Assembly (NCBI GenBank): GCA_016745075.1
Contig: JADGDD010000002.1
Coordinates: 194,034-258,033 of the forward strand
DNA: 64,000 nucleotides
Origin: Planctomycetota bacterium
GTDB lineage: Bacteria > Planctomycetota > UBA11346
Direction: 5' to 3'
In this document: piece after piece, positions 51,696-60,935 of the stretch
Layout of the letters: every line of letters starts with the position of its first letter
Numbering within the stretch: the first letter of the stretch is position 1
Translations under genes and position numbers: made by a program
Notes under the pieces: model-generated
The model's database searches: none
Told to the model about the DNA's origin: nothing
The model's input: only the letters and a program-made list of their open reading frames with translations

Positions 51696-52667
51696 ATGAG
51701 ATTATTTTTAAGCGTAGCGGTTATTGTGATATTAAGTGGTATGTGCTTGTGTGTCCAGGCAGCAGTCGGAGTAGGAGATAAGGCTCCTTCACTTGGTTCT
51801 ACGTCGTCGTATAATACGGCCAAAGGTGGGCCAGTGGAATTACATGCCCTCAAAGGCAAGGTGGTGCTCATCGATTTTTGGGCAACGTGGTGTGGCCCCT
51901 GTGTGGATGCTATTCCGCATATGCAGGAGTTACATGAAAAGTATGAAAGCAAAGGGCTCGTGGTTATTGGCCACACTGATAGTAGCAGCCGAGGCCTTCC
52001 CGCATTCATAAAAGAAAAAGGTATTACTTATAGAATGTCTGTGGGAGAGGATATTGGTACAGCATATGGTGTATCGGGTATCCCAGCTGTTTTTCTTTGT
52101 GATACGACAGGGAAGGTCCTCTGGGCAGGACATCCTATGTCGATGCGTGAAGATATACTTGTAGAAGCCTTGAAAGAAGTGGTCTTAAATGCTCCATCAG
52201 TTCCTACCTTCGAAAAGATTTCTTCAAATAAGTCTTTGGCTAAGATACAAAAATCAATGACTAAGGGTAAAGTGGGAAAAGGTATTATCTCACTTGAGAA
52301 AAGTATTGCTAAAAAGAGTGCTGATGTTGAGGCAGCGGCTATTCTTGAAGAGGTGTTATCATGGAAAGTTAGCATAGATGAAGAATTAGCGACTGCTATT
52401 ACAGCAGGTGATATCTACAATGCCTACAATCAAGCTAGTCAAATGGCCGATGTGATGAGTGGTCATGATTCTGCAAAAGTGTACAAGAAACAAGCAGCAG
52501 AACTGAAAAAAGAAGATGCTTATAAGGCGGGCAAAGATTTTCTGAAAGTAGAATCTATCGCTCTACAGTATCGTTCATCACCGAAATTTACGGCAATGGT
52601 AGAAAAGTTTATCAAAAAACATGCGGGAACATATTACGCAGAAAAAGCAAAAGAATTGTTGCCGTAA
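51696..52667 (+). CDS. TlpA-like thioredoxin with C-terminal helical extension
   Basis: 323 residues. Signal peptide cut near 'VQAAV'. The thioredoxin domain (about 30-165) has the 'WATWCGPC' active site, so two redox Cys, and 'VSGIPAVFLCDTTGK' with cis-proline. After it comes a Lys-rich helical region (about 175-323) that is not part of TlpA. It should act in the periplasm as a thiol oxidoreductase, perhaps in cytochrome or envelope protein maturation. GGAGAG seven bases upstream supports ATG 51696 over ATG 51681 and 51690. Confidence 0.82.
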   Translation: MRLFLSVAVIVILSGMCLCVQAAVGVGDKAPSLGSTSSYNTAKGGPVELHALKGKVVLIDFWATWCGPCVDAIPHMQELHEKYESKGLVVIGHTDSSSRGLPAFIKEKGITYRMSVGEDIGTAYGVSGIPAVFLCDTTGKVLWAGHPMSMREDILVEALKEVVLNAPSVPTFEKISSNKSLAKIQKSMTKGKVGKGIISLEKSIAKKSADVEAAAILEEVLSWKVSIDEELATAITAGDIYNAYNQASQMADVMSGHDSAKVYKKQAAELKKEDAYKAGKDFLKVESIALQYRSSPKFTAMVEKFIKKHAGTYYAEKAKELLP

Positions 52668-52685
52668 AAAAGACGAAAACAATAT

Positions 52686-52725
52686 AAAAAGCCCCACGTT
52701 ACATGTAGTAACGTGGGGCTTTTTT
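52686..52725. terminator. Strong bidirectional terminator between tlpA-like gene and proA
   Basis: A perfect 17-bp stem: 52686-52702 and 52708-52724 (core GCCCCACGTTAC/GTAACGTGGGGC) with a five-base loop and A/T runs at both ends. It serves both convergent genes. Confidence 0.93.
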
Positions 52726-52744
52726 GTAAGTATGTGGCAGCTAG

Positions 52745-54013
52745 CTATCCTCGTATTTGGCCGTTGCCGCGTAGTACGAATTTATACGTGCAGAGTTCGC
52801 CCACTCCCATTGGACCGCGCGCGTGTAAGCGATTTGTACTAATGCCAACTTCTGCTCCAAGGCCGAATTGACTACCATCTGTATAACGGGTGGAGGCATT
52901 ATGGTAAACGCATGAACTATCTACGGCACGTAGATATAGTTCGGCGGCAGCTTGGTCCGTGGTAATGATACCGTCTGAATGGGCGCTTGAATGCTTGTTG
53001 GTAAAAGTGATAGCTTCGTTAATATCCGCTACTGTTTTTATAGATATGATCAGGTCCAAATATTCGGTATCCCAATCTTCATCAGTCGTAGCGGTGGCCG
53101 TTTTCAGAATAGTAGCGGCTTTTTTGTCTGCACGGATTTCTACATTGTGGCCGAGTAATTCTGGCTCAAGTGCTGGCAAGAGTTTCTCAGCAATCGCTTC
53201 ATCAATAACGAGATTTTCAATGGTATTACAAACACCTGGCCGTTGGCATTTGGCATTAATGATTAACTTGATCGCCATTGCTATGTCGGCATCCGTATGC
53301 ACGTAGAGACTACAAATACCTTTGTCGTGTTTGATAACTGGAATAGTTGAGCAAGATACAACTGCTCGAATAAGACCTTCGCCACCGCGAGGTACAACTA
53401 AATCAATCGCATCATCACGCTTGAGTAATAATGGAACGAGTTCGCGTTCTTGATGTTGTACTAATTGGACGGCATGTTGATCAACCCCTGCTTGTTGTAA
53501 ACCTTGAGTGATAGCTGTTGCAAAAGCGCGATTGGAATGAACCGCCTCTTTGCCACCACGTAAAATACAGGCATTGCCAGAACGAAGGCAGAGGACCGCA
53601 GCATCGATGGTCACGTTTGGGCGGCTCTCAAAAATAATAGCAATAACGCCAATAGGCACGGTTATTTTTTCGAGCGCAATACCATCGCTGATGTCACGTT
53701 TCTCAAGGGTACGACCAACGGGGTCATCTTGTCCGGCTACGCTTCGGACATCGGCAACAATGGCATCTAGGCGAGCTTGGTCTAAGCGCAGGCGGTCGAT
53801 CATCGCAGCAGTTAAATTGTTTTCAGCGGCGGCATCGAGGTCGAGTGTGTTTGCAGCAAGAATACTGTTGCTGTTATCCGCAATGGCGACGGCAATACTT
53901 TCTAGTACTGCTTGTCGTTCCGGGTTAGAGAGCAGCGCCAAGGCACGGGCAGCGGGGCGTGCGGTATCGCAGAGGTCGTTGACGTGTTGTAGTAAAGTGG
54001 CTTGATCGCTCAT
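52745..54013 (-). CDS. proA: Gamma-glutamyl phosphate reductase
   Basis: 422 residues, usual length. Reduces gamma-glutamyl phosphate with NADPH to glutamate semialdehyde in proline synthesis. 'PIGVIAIIFESRPNVTIDAA' (key: FESRPNV), 'LRGGKEAVHSN', 'VPRGGEGLI', catalytic Cys in 'QRPGVCNTIENL' and 'GLGAEVGISTNRLHARGPMGVGEL' (key: RLHARGPMG) are diagnostic. proB is not adjacent. Confidence 0.97.
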   Translation of the reverse strand: MSDQATLLQHVNDLCDTARPAARALALLSNPERQAVLESIAVAIADNSNSILAANTLDLDAAAENNLTAAMIDRLRLDQARLDAIVADVRSVAGQDDPVGRTLEKRDISDGIALEKITVPIGVIAIIFESRPNVTIDAAVLCLRSGNACILRGGKEAVHSNRAFATAITQGLQQAGVDQHAVQLVQHQERELVPLLLKRDDAIDLVVPRGGEGLIRAVVSCSTIPVIKHDKGICSLYVHTDADIAMAIKLIINAKCQRPGVCNTIENLVIDEAIAEKLLPALEPELLGHNVEIRADKKAATILKTATATTDEDWDTEYLDLIISIKTVADINEAITFTNKHSSAHSDGIITTDQAAAELYLRAVDSSCVYHNASTRYTDGSQFGLGAEVGISTNRLHARGPMGVGELCTYKFVLRGNGQIRG

Positions 54014-54057
54014 GAGTGCTCCTTATTGGCGCGTCATGCTATAGCCTGTGCTGACGG

Positions 54058-54087
54058 TTGCCACAGTGAAAACCTGCCCAGTATACG
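54058..54087 (+). promoter_or_regulatory. Promoter of the adenosyltransferase gene
   Basis: TTGCCA (54058-54063), an 18-base spacer and TATACG (54082-54087). The leader carries AAAAGGGAG directly before the ATG at 54105. No cobalamin riboswitch (B12 box) is visible in the 91-base gap. Confidence 0.5.
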
Positions 54088-54104
54088 GGAAAAGGGAGTT
54101 CTAG

Positions 54105-54659
54105 ATGGTACGCATCAATAAAGTGGCAACAAAAACAGGCGATAAAGGGAGTACCAAGTTGGCAGGCGGTAGCACCGTTTTGAAATGTAATCAACGAGTA
54201 AACGCCTATGGAACGGTAGATGAACTTGGCGCCATATTCGGATTATTGCGTTGTGAAGAATTGCCAGAGAAATTGCGGTTAGCTATCTGTCAGATTCAAA
54301 ATGAATTATTTGATGTCGGCAGTGATGTGGCTACACCAATACTGGATAATGAAACACGACCACGCTTTCCAGCCGCGCCAGTAGACCGTTTAGAAGAAGA
54401 ACTTGAGCAGGCGAATGAACAACAGGAAGCTCTTACCAGTTTTATTTTATCTGGCGGTACTCGCGCAGCAGCTCTGATGCATATGGCTCGCACCGTCACT
54501 CGTCGTGCAGAGCGAGAGTTAGTTGCGGTACAACAAACGAATGTTATTAACGAAAATTGCTTAAAATATTTAAACAGGTTATCTGATTGGTGTTTTGTTC
54601 AAGCTCGCCAACTAAATAACGCAGGCAAAGATGATATTCTTTGGGAACCGGGTAAATAA
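54105..54659 (+). CDS. Cob(I)alamin adenosyltransferase, PduO type
   Basis: 184 residues. Transfers adenosyl from ATP to cob(I)alamin, making coenzyme B12. N-terminal ATP-binding 'TKTGDKGSTKLAGG', 'RVNAYGTVDELGA', then 'RTVTRRAERELV' and 'CLKYLNRLSDWCFVQAR' in the helical bundle are the PduO-type ATR signature. It shows that the cell uses adenosylcobalamin. Together with the URO-D-like fusion and CobW at 28-31 kb it points to corrinoid metabolism. No B12-dependent mutase is in the window. Confidence 0.93.
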   Translation: MVRINKVATKTGDKGSTKLAGGSTVLKCNQRVNAYGTVDELGAIFGLLRCEELPEKLRLAICQIQNELFDVGSDVATPILDNETRPRFPAAPVDRLEEELEQANEQQEALTSFILSGGTRAAALMHMARTVTRRAERELVAVQQTNVINENCLKYLNRLSDWCFVQARQLNNAGKDDILWEPGK

Positions 54660-54669
54660 GAATAAACTC

Positions 54670-54709
54670 TTTGTCCGTAGATCACAGAATCCTGTAATCT
54701 ACGGACAAA
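54670..54709. terminator. Terminator-like hairpin between ATR and FMN reductase genes
   Basis: A 13-bp perfect stem: TTTGTCCGTAGAT (54670-54682) and ATCTACGGACAAA (54697-54709), with a second small ACAG/CTGT stem inside the 14-base loop. No T-run follows on either strand, but its position between convergent genes suggests termination. Confidence 0.65.
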
Positions 54710-54720
54710 ATTAAAAACAA

Positions 54721-55269
54721 TTACAGTCCTTTGTTTTTTGCGACGTAGTCGCAGAATTGTTCGCTTTGTTGTTGCAGACGGTCGGTCAGTTCTTGGTCAG
54801 CAAGTAAGCCTGTGGCAAAGTCGAATTGTTTGTAGCTATCGCCAATAAATAAACGGCGAGGGAATTGCAGGGCGTTGCGGTAGCCAACCACTTGTTGGAA
54901 ATGTTCGACAGCGCGCAGGCCTTGGAATTGTCCAGCGGCGAGGCCAATAAATGCACAAGCGCGTTGATCCAAGCCTTCAGGGAATGGCAGCATGTCGATG
55001 AATAATTTCAAAATACCTGGAAAACTACCATTGTATTCAGGAATAACACAGACAACACCATCGGCTTTCATGAAGCGGCTCACTAGTCCCGTAATATTAT
55101 CGCCCTGTTCTTTGTAAGCTGTTGGCGCGAGAAACTCTGGAGTTATTTCATTCATATCAAGGAGGTCCACGCTGTGACCAAGATCAGTATATATGCCGGC
55201 AGCTTGTTTGCTGAGCATACGAGAAAGTGAACCGTCGCGGTTGGTGCCGCAGAGAATAACAATGTGCAT
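54721..55269 (-). CDS. NADPH-dependent FMN reductase-like flavoprotein
   Basis: 182 residues of the flavodoxin-like fold. FMN phosphate loop 'GTNRDGSLSRML', 'PEYNGSFPGILKLFIDML' (key: PEYNGSFPG) and 'GLAAGQFQGLRAVEHF' match the NADPH-dependent FMN reductase/ArsH/WrbA-like family. It reduces FMN or quinone-type substrates. The 3' end abuts the hairpin shared with the adenosyltransferase gene; a role in cobalamin reduction is possible but unproved. Confidence 0.85.
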   Translation of the reverse strand: MHIVILCGTNRDGSLSRMLSKQAAGIYTDLGHSVDLLDMNEITPEFLAPTAYKEQGDNITGLVSRFMKADGVVCVIPEYNGSFPGILKLFIDMLPFPEGLDQRACAFIGLAAGQFQGLRAVEHFQQVVGYRNALQFPRRLFIGDSYKQFDFATGLLADQELTDRLQQQSEQFCDYVAKNKGL

Positions 55270-55295
55270 GGTGTATCCTTTTTAATTGTTTTTGT

Positions 55296-57062
55296 TTATG
55301 AGAGGTTGAGTTCGGCACGAATTTGTAGCCTATCGACATCACGTAATGATGGGGGAACGAGGCTGGCGCGTGAGCAGTGTAAGACTGCTTGTAATGTTTG
55401 TTTGCGGCGTTGGCTGGCAATGTCTATTGGTACTAAATTATCGAGCACATATTGGAGTGTTTCAACATTGGCACTGCGGCCTAGGGCAATTTCACATCGT
55501 AAGGTGTTGGCAAGTTCTTGGAAATCAGCAGGGCCAAAAGTTGTTGTTTTCTCTGTGATGACTTGCTGGACGGAGCTGTCTACGGTAGTAAGATCTATAC
55601 CTGCACGGCCAAGTACAAAATGAATAAATGCTTCGCGGTCTTCATCTTCTGGATCAAAGACTGGCAGATGTAAGCCAGCGCGTCCACTTCGTTTCAGGTC
55701 TGGTGCAAGGCGTTCTGGTCTAGCGGTAATCAGCACCCAAACCAAACGGCCACGGTTATGCGGGTCGCCCATCATGCGAATAAGGTTTCCAAAGAGGCGG
55801 GATTCGGTTTCGTGAGTATTTTCTCCAGGTGGAGCAAATTGGGTATCTGCTTCGTCAATAATAATAATGACTTGGCCCAATGCTTCTAGCACTCCACGGA
55901 CTTGTTCAAAAATCCTATCGGTTTCGCCAAAATAACTGCCGCGCAAATTTTTCAGCATAACAACGAGGCGTTTGCAACTGCCTGCCCAAGCAGTGAAGGT
56001 AAATGTTTTACCGGTTCCGTTTGGACCAGCCACTAGAATACCAACTGGAGAAAGTGTATCGTCATCAATGTCCATTAATTGCCGAACGCGATCTAATTCT
56101 CTTTTTAATGCCGATTGACCAATGACTGCATCCATCTCATAATCTGGTTCAATAATATCAAGGTGATCACCAATACGTGCGCGGAGGAGTCGGTTGACTT
56201 CAGCCAATACCAAAGAGCGATCAAGTTTTTTCCCCGCCCAGCGAGCATCGCACATTAAGCTATGTAAATCGCGCAAGGTCATGCCAGCGGTTAGTTCGGC
56301 AAGCATTTGTGGGTTTTCAGCAAACTCTGCGGCAAATTCTAAGGTGTGATCGCCATCATTTTTTATGTCCTGCATATAACGCAGGCGTTCATCGCTATCT
56401 GGTAATGGAATTTCTATATTGGTTAAATGCGGTAAGTTGCGTAGGCGAGTAGAAATGCTGGCGGCGGTTTCTGCAATAAACAACACAACGCCACGGTGCT
56501 GAACAAAACGCGGGTCGGACAGCCAATCACGGACAATCGCCAAACGACGACGGTCGCTATCGTGTTGCATGTGTGGTTCGCAAGCTGGGAATAATAATTC
56601 GGCGTAATCAATAATAACGCTAACGGGTTTGGCGGTGTTCAGTCTGGTTAATTCTGCCAATGCTTTAAAGGCCAGCACGGGGTCTTGTTGGGAATGATTG
56701 ATAACATCATCAAACCCTTTGGCACGGCTGCGGTCATCTTGAGCGTAGGCCTTGCGGCAAGCAGCACGGTCTTTGTTGGAGAGAAAGCGAATGCCATGAC
56801 CAATATGATAGCGAATAACAATATGATCACGGCTAGACAAGCGTTTAGCAAGAAAGGTGCTGAGCCCCTGCCATGCAGAGTTAATGGCTGAAAGGTCTTT
56901 CTTGTCTTCGACTGGTGTGGGAAGGGAGCTGGCATCTACCAAGTCATGAATATTACCAGTCAGCAAAAATTGGTTTGATCGCTCCGAGGCAAATACCGCC
57001 TTCATGCGTTCAAGGAAGGGTGGTGTGCGTATGTCAGCAGATTCAGGCATGCTACGCATCAT
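55296..57062 (-). CDS. AAA-family ATPase with degenerate N-terminal module
   Basis: 588 residues. The C-terminal AAA module has Walker A 'GPNGTGKT' (about 344-351), Walker B 'IIIIDEADTQF' (about 397-407) and 'ITARPERLAPDLKRSGR' with sensor and arginine-finger residues. The N-terminal half (about 10-270) looks like an AAA fold without a P-loop ('VSVIIDYAELLFP' in the Walker B position), so one inactive plus one active module. The start is uncertain (ATG 57062, 57059 or 57050). No family name is assigned; it may remodel a protein complex. It lies 26 bases upstream of the FMN reductase gene and may be cotranscribed with it. Confidence 0.78.
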   Translation of the reverse strand: MMRSMPESADIRTPPFLERMKAVFASERSNQFLLTGNIHDLVDASSLPTPVEDKKDLSAINSAWQGLSTFLAKRLSSRDHIVIRYHIGHGIRFLSNKDRAACRKAYAQDDRSRAKGFDDVINHSQQDPVLAFKALAELTRLNTAKPVSVIIDYAELLFPACEPHMQHDSDRRRLAIVRDWLSDPRFVQHRGVVLFIAETAASISTRLRNLPHLTNIEIPLPDSDERLRYMQDIKNDGDHTLEFAAEFAENPQMLAELTAGMTLRDLHSLMCDARWAGKKLDRSLVLAEVNRLLRARIGDHLDIIEPDYEMDAVIGQSALKRELDRVRQLMDIDDDTLSPVGILVAGPNGTGKTFTFTAWAGSCKRLVVMLKNLRGSYFGETDRIFEQVRGVLEALGQVIIIIDEADTQFAPPGENTHETESRLFGNLIRMMGDPHNRGRLVWVLITARPERLAPDLKRSGRAGLHLPVFDPEDEDREAFIHFVLGRAGIDLTTVDSSVQQVITEKTTTFGPADFQELANTLRCEIALGRSANVETLQYVLDNLVPIDIASQRRKQTLQAVLHCSRASLVPPSLRDVDRLQIRAELNLS

Positions 57063-57100
57063 TGTGGCTCTTATTCGCCCTGCAAGAGAGGGCATCAATC

Positions 57101-57140
57101 AAAAAAAGAAGGGTAAACGCGTTGGCGTTTACCCTTCTTT
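57101..57140 (-). terminator. Terminator of the GH57 gene
   Basis: A 16-bp perfect stem (57105-57120 and 57125-57140) with a tetraloop. On the reverse strand it is followed by seven T. It separates the GH57 gene from the AAA ATPase gene downstream. Confidence 0.93.
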
Positions 57141-57175
57141 GATGTTTATTTTGCGCTTATCTGGTGCTGTGTTGA

Positions 57176-58732
57176 TTAATCGTTGGTAGCAACGTCTATG
57201 CGGCTTTTATTGAACTTACCTGCAAGAGCATCAGGACGAAGGCCTTCTTGTCCACGTGCATCGAGTTCGTCAAATACAGCAGCAAGCTCGTTGAGTCCGT
57301 CTGTATGGTAAGGTTCTTTCGGGCAGTCTACTTTTTTGTGCGCGGCATAAATAGCATGCTGAATTTCGTATGCATTCAGGTGTGCAATGTCGCTTGGATC
57401 TTTGTCGGTGAAGTTAAACCCATACGCAGGGTCGTCCTTCGCAGGTACAACAATTTCTGTTGGTTCAGGAAGGCTGTAGCCCTTAGTGGCTTCAGCAAGT
57501 TCAGCAAGAACTGCTTTGGTGGTGTCTATTTCGTTTTGCACCCAGTCACGGTTAAATTCACAAGTAACAAGTGGCGGAGGTGGCCAACGACCATCAGAGT
57601 TGGCACTGTTGGTCATGTGCAGCCAGAAGCGTTCAACAATGTCTTTGAATTTTTCTTCGTTTTCTGGAGCTTCAACAATCGGTTGATATTTGTTTTTATA
57701 TTCAAGACGCATGTTGATGAGGTCTGGTTCCCAGCCACGTGCCTCTGGGGTGTTGGCCCATGCGTCAGCATAGGTGCGGTGCCAGGCCATGCGGTCTTCA
57801 ACAAAGAATGGTTCTTCAACAGGTTCTGATGCTTCACAACCTTCAATAAAGGTGACAAGATCGCCTTCTTTCAGAACGCCAACAATGAGTGCATCAAGAC
57901 GTTTAGCGGCATCTGGGTCTACTTCGAAACAGCGGCTATAGTCGCCTTTGTATTTTACGTAGTAGTAACCAGCGGTGCCACAGTATTCAGCATCGTCAGC
58001 AATGATAATGGTAGCACCTTCTTTTTTGGAGCCAGTCCACTTTTTCATGTTGCTGGTAAAGTCTTCAATGGTTGTGCTGCCGCGGAAGTAAGAGAGATAC
58101 TTACCGATGAGGCGGTCACTACGACACATACCTGTTAGGCCAGGAACGATGTTTTTGAATGGGCGGTGTAAGAATTTACAGTCTGGATCAAGGTCATACC
58201 ATGGCAGGTGACCACCCCAGTTCATGTCGTGGGTACGGTTTCGTTCAACCCAGCCGTAGTCTTTGTCTGAGCTGGTCATGTATGATTCAAAGTCCAGTGT
58301 CAGGTATTCTACGCCAGCACGACGGAAGGCATTTGGTACATATTGCATCCATGTACATTCTGGGTTCCAGAAGGACCTAGCGCGTTGGCCAAGATGTTTT
58401 TCGTAAATGCGTTGAGCAAACTCACAAGACCAGTAGCCGTCTTCTTCAGGAATATTGGCCATAATTGGGTGTGAGTAAGGTGCACCCATAAATTCGCATT
58501 GGCCGCGTTCAACCGCAGCTTTTAGTTTTTCTAGCACATCTGGGGTTACTTTGGCCATTTGCTCAATAGTATATCCGCTTGCTTCAAAAACGTATTTTGC
58601 TTCTGGATGTTTAGCAAAGCCATCAAAAATCACCTCATACGAAGCTCGTATGACGCGTTCGTAGTTCTCTGGAACAAGGAACGCATAGTTTAGATTGGCA
58701 TGAAAAATCGCGACGTATTTTGGTCGACTCAT
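57176..58732 (-). CDS. Glycoside hydrolase family 57 protein
   Basis: 518 residues, no signal peptide. The N-terminal 'VAIFHANLNYAFL' stands in for the usual HxHQP start; 'EFMGAPYSHPIMANIP' is conserved region 2; 'FWNPECTWMQYVP' has the probable nucleophile Glu; 'IIADDAEYCGTAG' the acid/base Asp region; then a helical domain. GH57 enzymes act on alpha-glucans or alpha-galactosides in the cytoplasm. GGAAGGGAG precedes ATG 58732. It is divergent from a GH36 gene, suggesting joint sugar use. Substrate is not predicted. Confidence 0.82.
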   Translation of the reverse strand: MSRPKYVAIFHANLNYAFLVPENYERVIRASYEVIFDGFAKHPEAKYVFEASGYTIEQMAKVTPDVLEKLKAAVERGQCEFMGAPYSHPIMANIPEEDGYWSCEFAQRIYEKHLGQRARSFWNPECTWMQYVPNAFRRAGVEYLTLDFESYMTSSDKDYGWVERNRTHDMNWGGHLPWYDLDPDCKFLHRPFKNIVPGLTGMCRSDRLIGKYLSYFRGSTTIEDFTSNMKKWTGSKKEGATIIIADDAEYCGTAGYYYVKYKGDYSRCFEVDPDAAKRLDALIVGVLKEGDLVTFIEGCEASEPVEEPFFVEDRMAWHRTYADAWANTPEARGWEPDLINMRLEYKNKYQPIVEAPENEEKFKDIVERFWLHMTNSANSDGRWPPPPLVTCEFNRDWVQNEIDTTKAVLAELAEATKGYSLPEPTEIVVPAKDDPAYGFNFTDKDPSDIAHLNAYEIQHAIYAAHKKVDCPKEPYHTDGLNELAAVFDELDARGQEGLRPDALAGKFNKSRIDVATND

Positions 58733-58814
58733 TAGTACTCCCTTCCGTATCAGCACGGTTATGAGCTGCGACACTAGGAACTTGAAACAGCAGTCAATGT
58801 TGAAACGAAAAAAG

Positions 58815-58888
58815 AGGGGTGGTTATGGCATCTATACGAAGACAAGCAGTGAATGAAGAACAAAAAGTTATCCAAAATTTCCACCCCT
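58815..58888. promoter_or_regulatory. Inverted repeat in the GH57-GH36 divergent region
   Basis: AGGGGTGG (58815-58822) and CCACCCCT (58881-58888) form a dyad 58 bases apart within the 234-base divergent gap. A second complement AGGGG lies at about 58898-58903. Either could be a regulator-binding site or an attenuating structure for the two sugar genes. Confidence 0.3.
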
Positions 58889-58966
58889 AGGGCCAAAAGG
58901 GGGGTTGTTTATTACATTTTATTCACCAGAATCCCGCGCACTTCATCCCCAAAAGGAACCCATTGC

Positions 58967-60925
58967 ATGAACAGCCCTAAACGCATCCGCCTCTTCAGTA
59001 AAATCCCTCGTTCTATGAAAGCCACTGGTAAGACCGGGTCTGGTCAGTTTTATGCCTTGAGCCAAGCGGCAATTAAGAAAACGAAGCTGGGTGGTTTGCG
59101 GGTAACAGGCATGAAGCGGTATATGGCGTTGGAGCGTACTTTTTATTACTGGGTCAACCCAACATGGGGGAGTACAGAGTTTAACTTTGACCCCGATAAG
59201 GAAATTCAATTCTTGTTATGGGAGCGTCAAGATGGCCATTACGGTTTGATTCTGCCTATAATTAGTGGGGACCTGCGGGCAACACTTGGTGGTGGCGGTA
59301 AAGAATTAGAAGTACATGTAGAAGGTGCGCTTGAGGGAGAAGAACCTGCATCTGCTGACTTATTGTACACCGCATGGGGTGATGATCCGCATGTGCTGGT
59401 GGCAGAAGCGATGTATACCATTCGTACTCATTTGAAGAGCTTTCGTCTGCGGGAAGAAAAGCGTGTTCCAGAATACACGGACCAATTTGGCTGGTGTACG
59501 TGGAATGCCTTTTATAAAAAAGTGAATGAACAAAAGGTGGTGAAAGGTCTCAAGACTTTTGTCGATGGTGGGGTGACACCAGGGATGCTCATCTTGGATG
59601 ATGGCTGGCAAAATGTCCGCGAAAACATGTTTAACTCTTTTGTACCTAATAAAGAGAAGTTTCCCAAGGGGTTGGGTGATCTTGTCCTCAAATGTAAAAA
59701 AATGGGCGTAGAAACATTTGGCGTGTGGCATGCATTACAAGGCTATTGGAACGGTGTGCACCCAGACGGTGAACTTTCTAAAGAATACCGTGTTGTTAGA
59801 AACCGTGGACCAAGCCCGACTATTAGTGAAGGTGACCATGATCTTGGTCTTGTTCACCCCAAAGACATTGCCCGTTTCTACCAAGATTTTTATGAGTATC
59901 TAAAGGTGCATGGTGTGGATTTGGTCAAGGTTGATAATCAATCTGTAACCCAGTTCTTTACGCAAGGCAAGCTGGGACGAGTTTCTACCATGAAGGCCTA
60001 TCAATATGCGCTACAAGGAGCCAGCGCCACTCACTTTGAGGGCAATAGTATTCATTGTATGTGTAATAGCCAAGATGTGGCCTATCATAAGAGTACATCT
60101 TTGGGGTGGCGTAACAGCGATGATTTTTATCCTAAGAAGCCAGAGATGCAGGGTTGGCATGTGTCTACCAATGCCATCAATAATTTATGGGCCAGTCACT
60201 TTTCTATTCCAGACTGGGATATGTTCCAAAGCCATCATTATTCTGCGCATTTCCATGCAGCGGCTAGAGCTATCTCTGGTGGCCCTGTCTATGTGTCAGA
60301 CGAACCGGGTAAGCAAAACTTTGAATTGATTAAAAAAATGATTACTTCAGATGGTCGCGCTTTACGTTGTGAAAACCCAGCGTTGCCTGCTAAAGACAGT
60401 ATTTTTGTAAATGTATTGGAAGAAGATCGTTTACTCAAAATAACTAATCACAACGCTGAAGCTGGTATGCTTGGTCTTTTTAATTGTAAATATCAAAGCG
60501 ATGACATTACTGATACTTTTTGTGCCGATGATGTGCCATGTCTTGATCGTAGTAAATATGCTTGTTACCTTCACGAAGCGGGAACCTTACAAATTGTTGG
60601 ACGTCGTAAGAAGATGAAGATTAGTCTGCCAGAACTTGGCCATGAAGTGGTGACCTTCGCACCGTTGAATAAGGGGTATGCTGTATTGGGCCTGCTCGAT
60701 AAGTTCAACAGTAGTCGCGCTATTCAATATCATGGCTTTGCCAAAGATGGTTCTTATCAAGCTGCTTTTGTTGAAGGCGGTGCTATTGGATTTTATTCGG
60801 CAGAGTGCCCAAGCGAGATCCACGTTAATAGTCGCAAAACTCGCTTCACCTATAACGAAGATACAGGCTTGCTTGTTGTAAAAGCAAAAACAGGTGCTCC
60901 AGTGCTTGTTCATATCTACGAATAA
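58967..60925 (+). CDS. GH36-family raffinose synthase/alpha-galactosidase-like protein
   Basis: 652 residues. Belongs to the Sip1/raffinose-synthase branch of GH36: 'FGWCTWNAFY', 'LILDDGWQN', nucleophile Asp in 'LVKVDNQS', and the acid/base Asp in 'WRNSDDFYP'. The C-terminal beta domain is at about 470-652. No signal peptide, so it acts inside the cell on alpha-galactosides or a related sugar, as hydrolase or transglycosylase. The ATG at 58967 has AAAGGAA eight bases upstream; a longer in-frame start is less likely. It is divergent from GH57 and 10 bases before pseC. Confidence 0.85.
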   Translation: MNSPKRIRLFSKIPRSMKATGKTGSGQFYALSQAAIKKTKLGGLRVTGMKRYMALERTFYYWVNPTWGSTEFNFDPDKEIQFLLWERQDGHYGLILPIISGDLRATLGGGGKELEVHVEGALEGEEPASADLLYTAWGDDPHVLVAEAMYTIRTHLKSFRLREEKRVPEYTDQFGWCTWNAFYKKVNEQKVVKGLKTFVDGGVTPGMLILDDGWQNVRENMFNSFVPNKEKFPKGLGDLVLKCKKMGVETFGVWHALQGYWNGVHPDGELSKEYRVVRNRGPSPTISEGDHDLGLVHPKDIARFYQDFYEYLKVHGVDLVKVDNQSVTQFFTQGKLGRVSTMKAYQYALQGASATHFEGNSIHCMCNSQDVAYHKSTSLGWRNSDDFYPKKPEMQGWHVSTNAINNLWASHFSIPDWDMFQSHHYSAHFHAAARAISGGPVYVSDEPGKQNFELIKKMITSDGRALRCENPALPAKDSIFVNVLEEDRLLKITNHNAEAGMLGLFNCKYQSDDITDTFCADDVPCLDRSKYACYLHEAGTLQIVGRRKKMKISLPELGHEVVTFAPLNKGYAVLGLLDKFNSSRAIQYHGFAKDGSYQAAFVEGGAIGFYSAECPSEIHVNSRKTRFTYNEDTGLLVVKAKTGAPVLVHIYE

Positions 60926-60935
60926 GAGGTCATAT

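Noticed and set aside
54014..54104. Cobalamin riboswitch before the adenosyltransferase
   Set aside because: No B12-box-like sequence or suitable length; the gap is explained by a promoter and ribosome site.
58853..58966. Longer N-terminus for the GH36 protein
   Set aside because: The extra residues are basic and unlike the family, and the ATG at 58967 has a clear Shine-Dalgarno.
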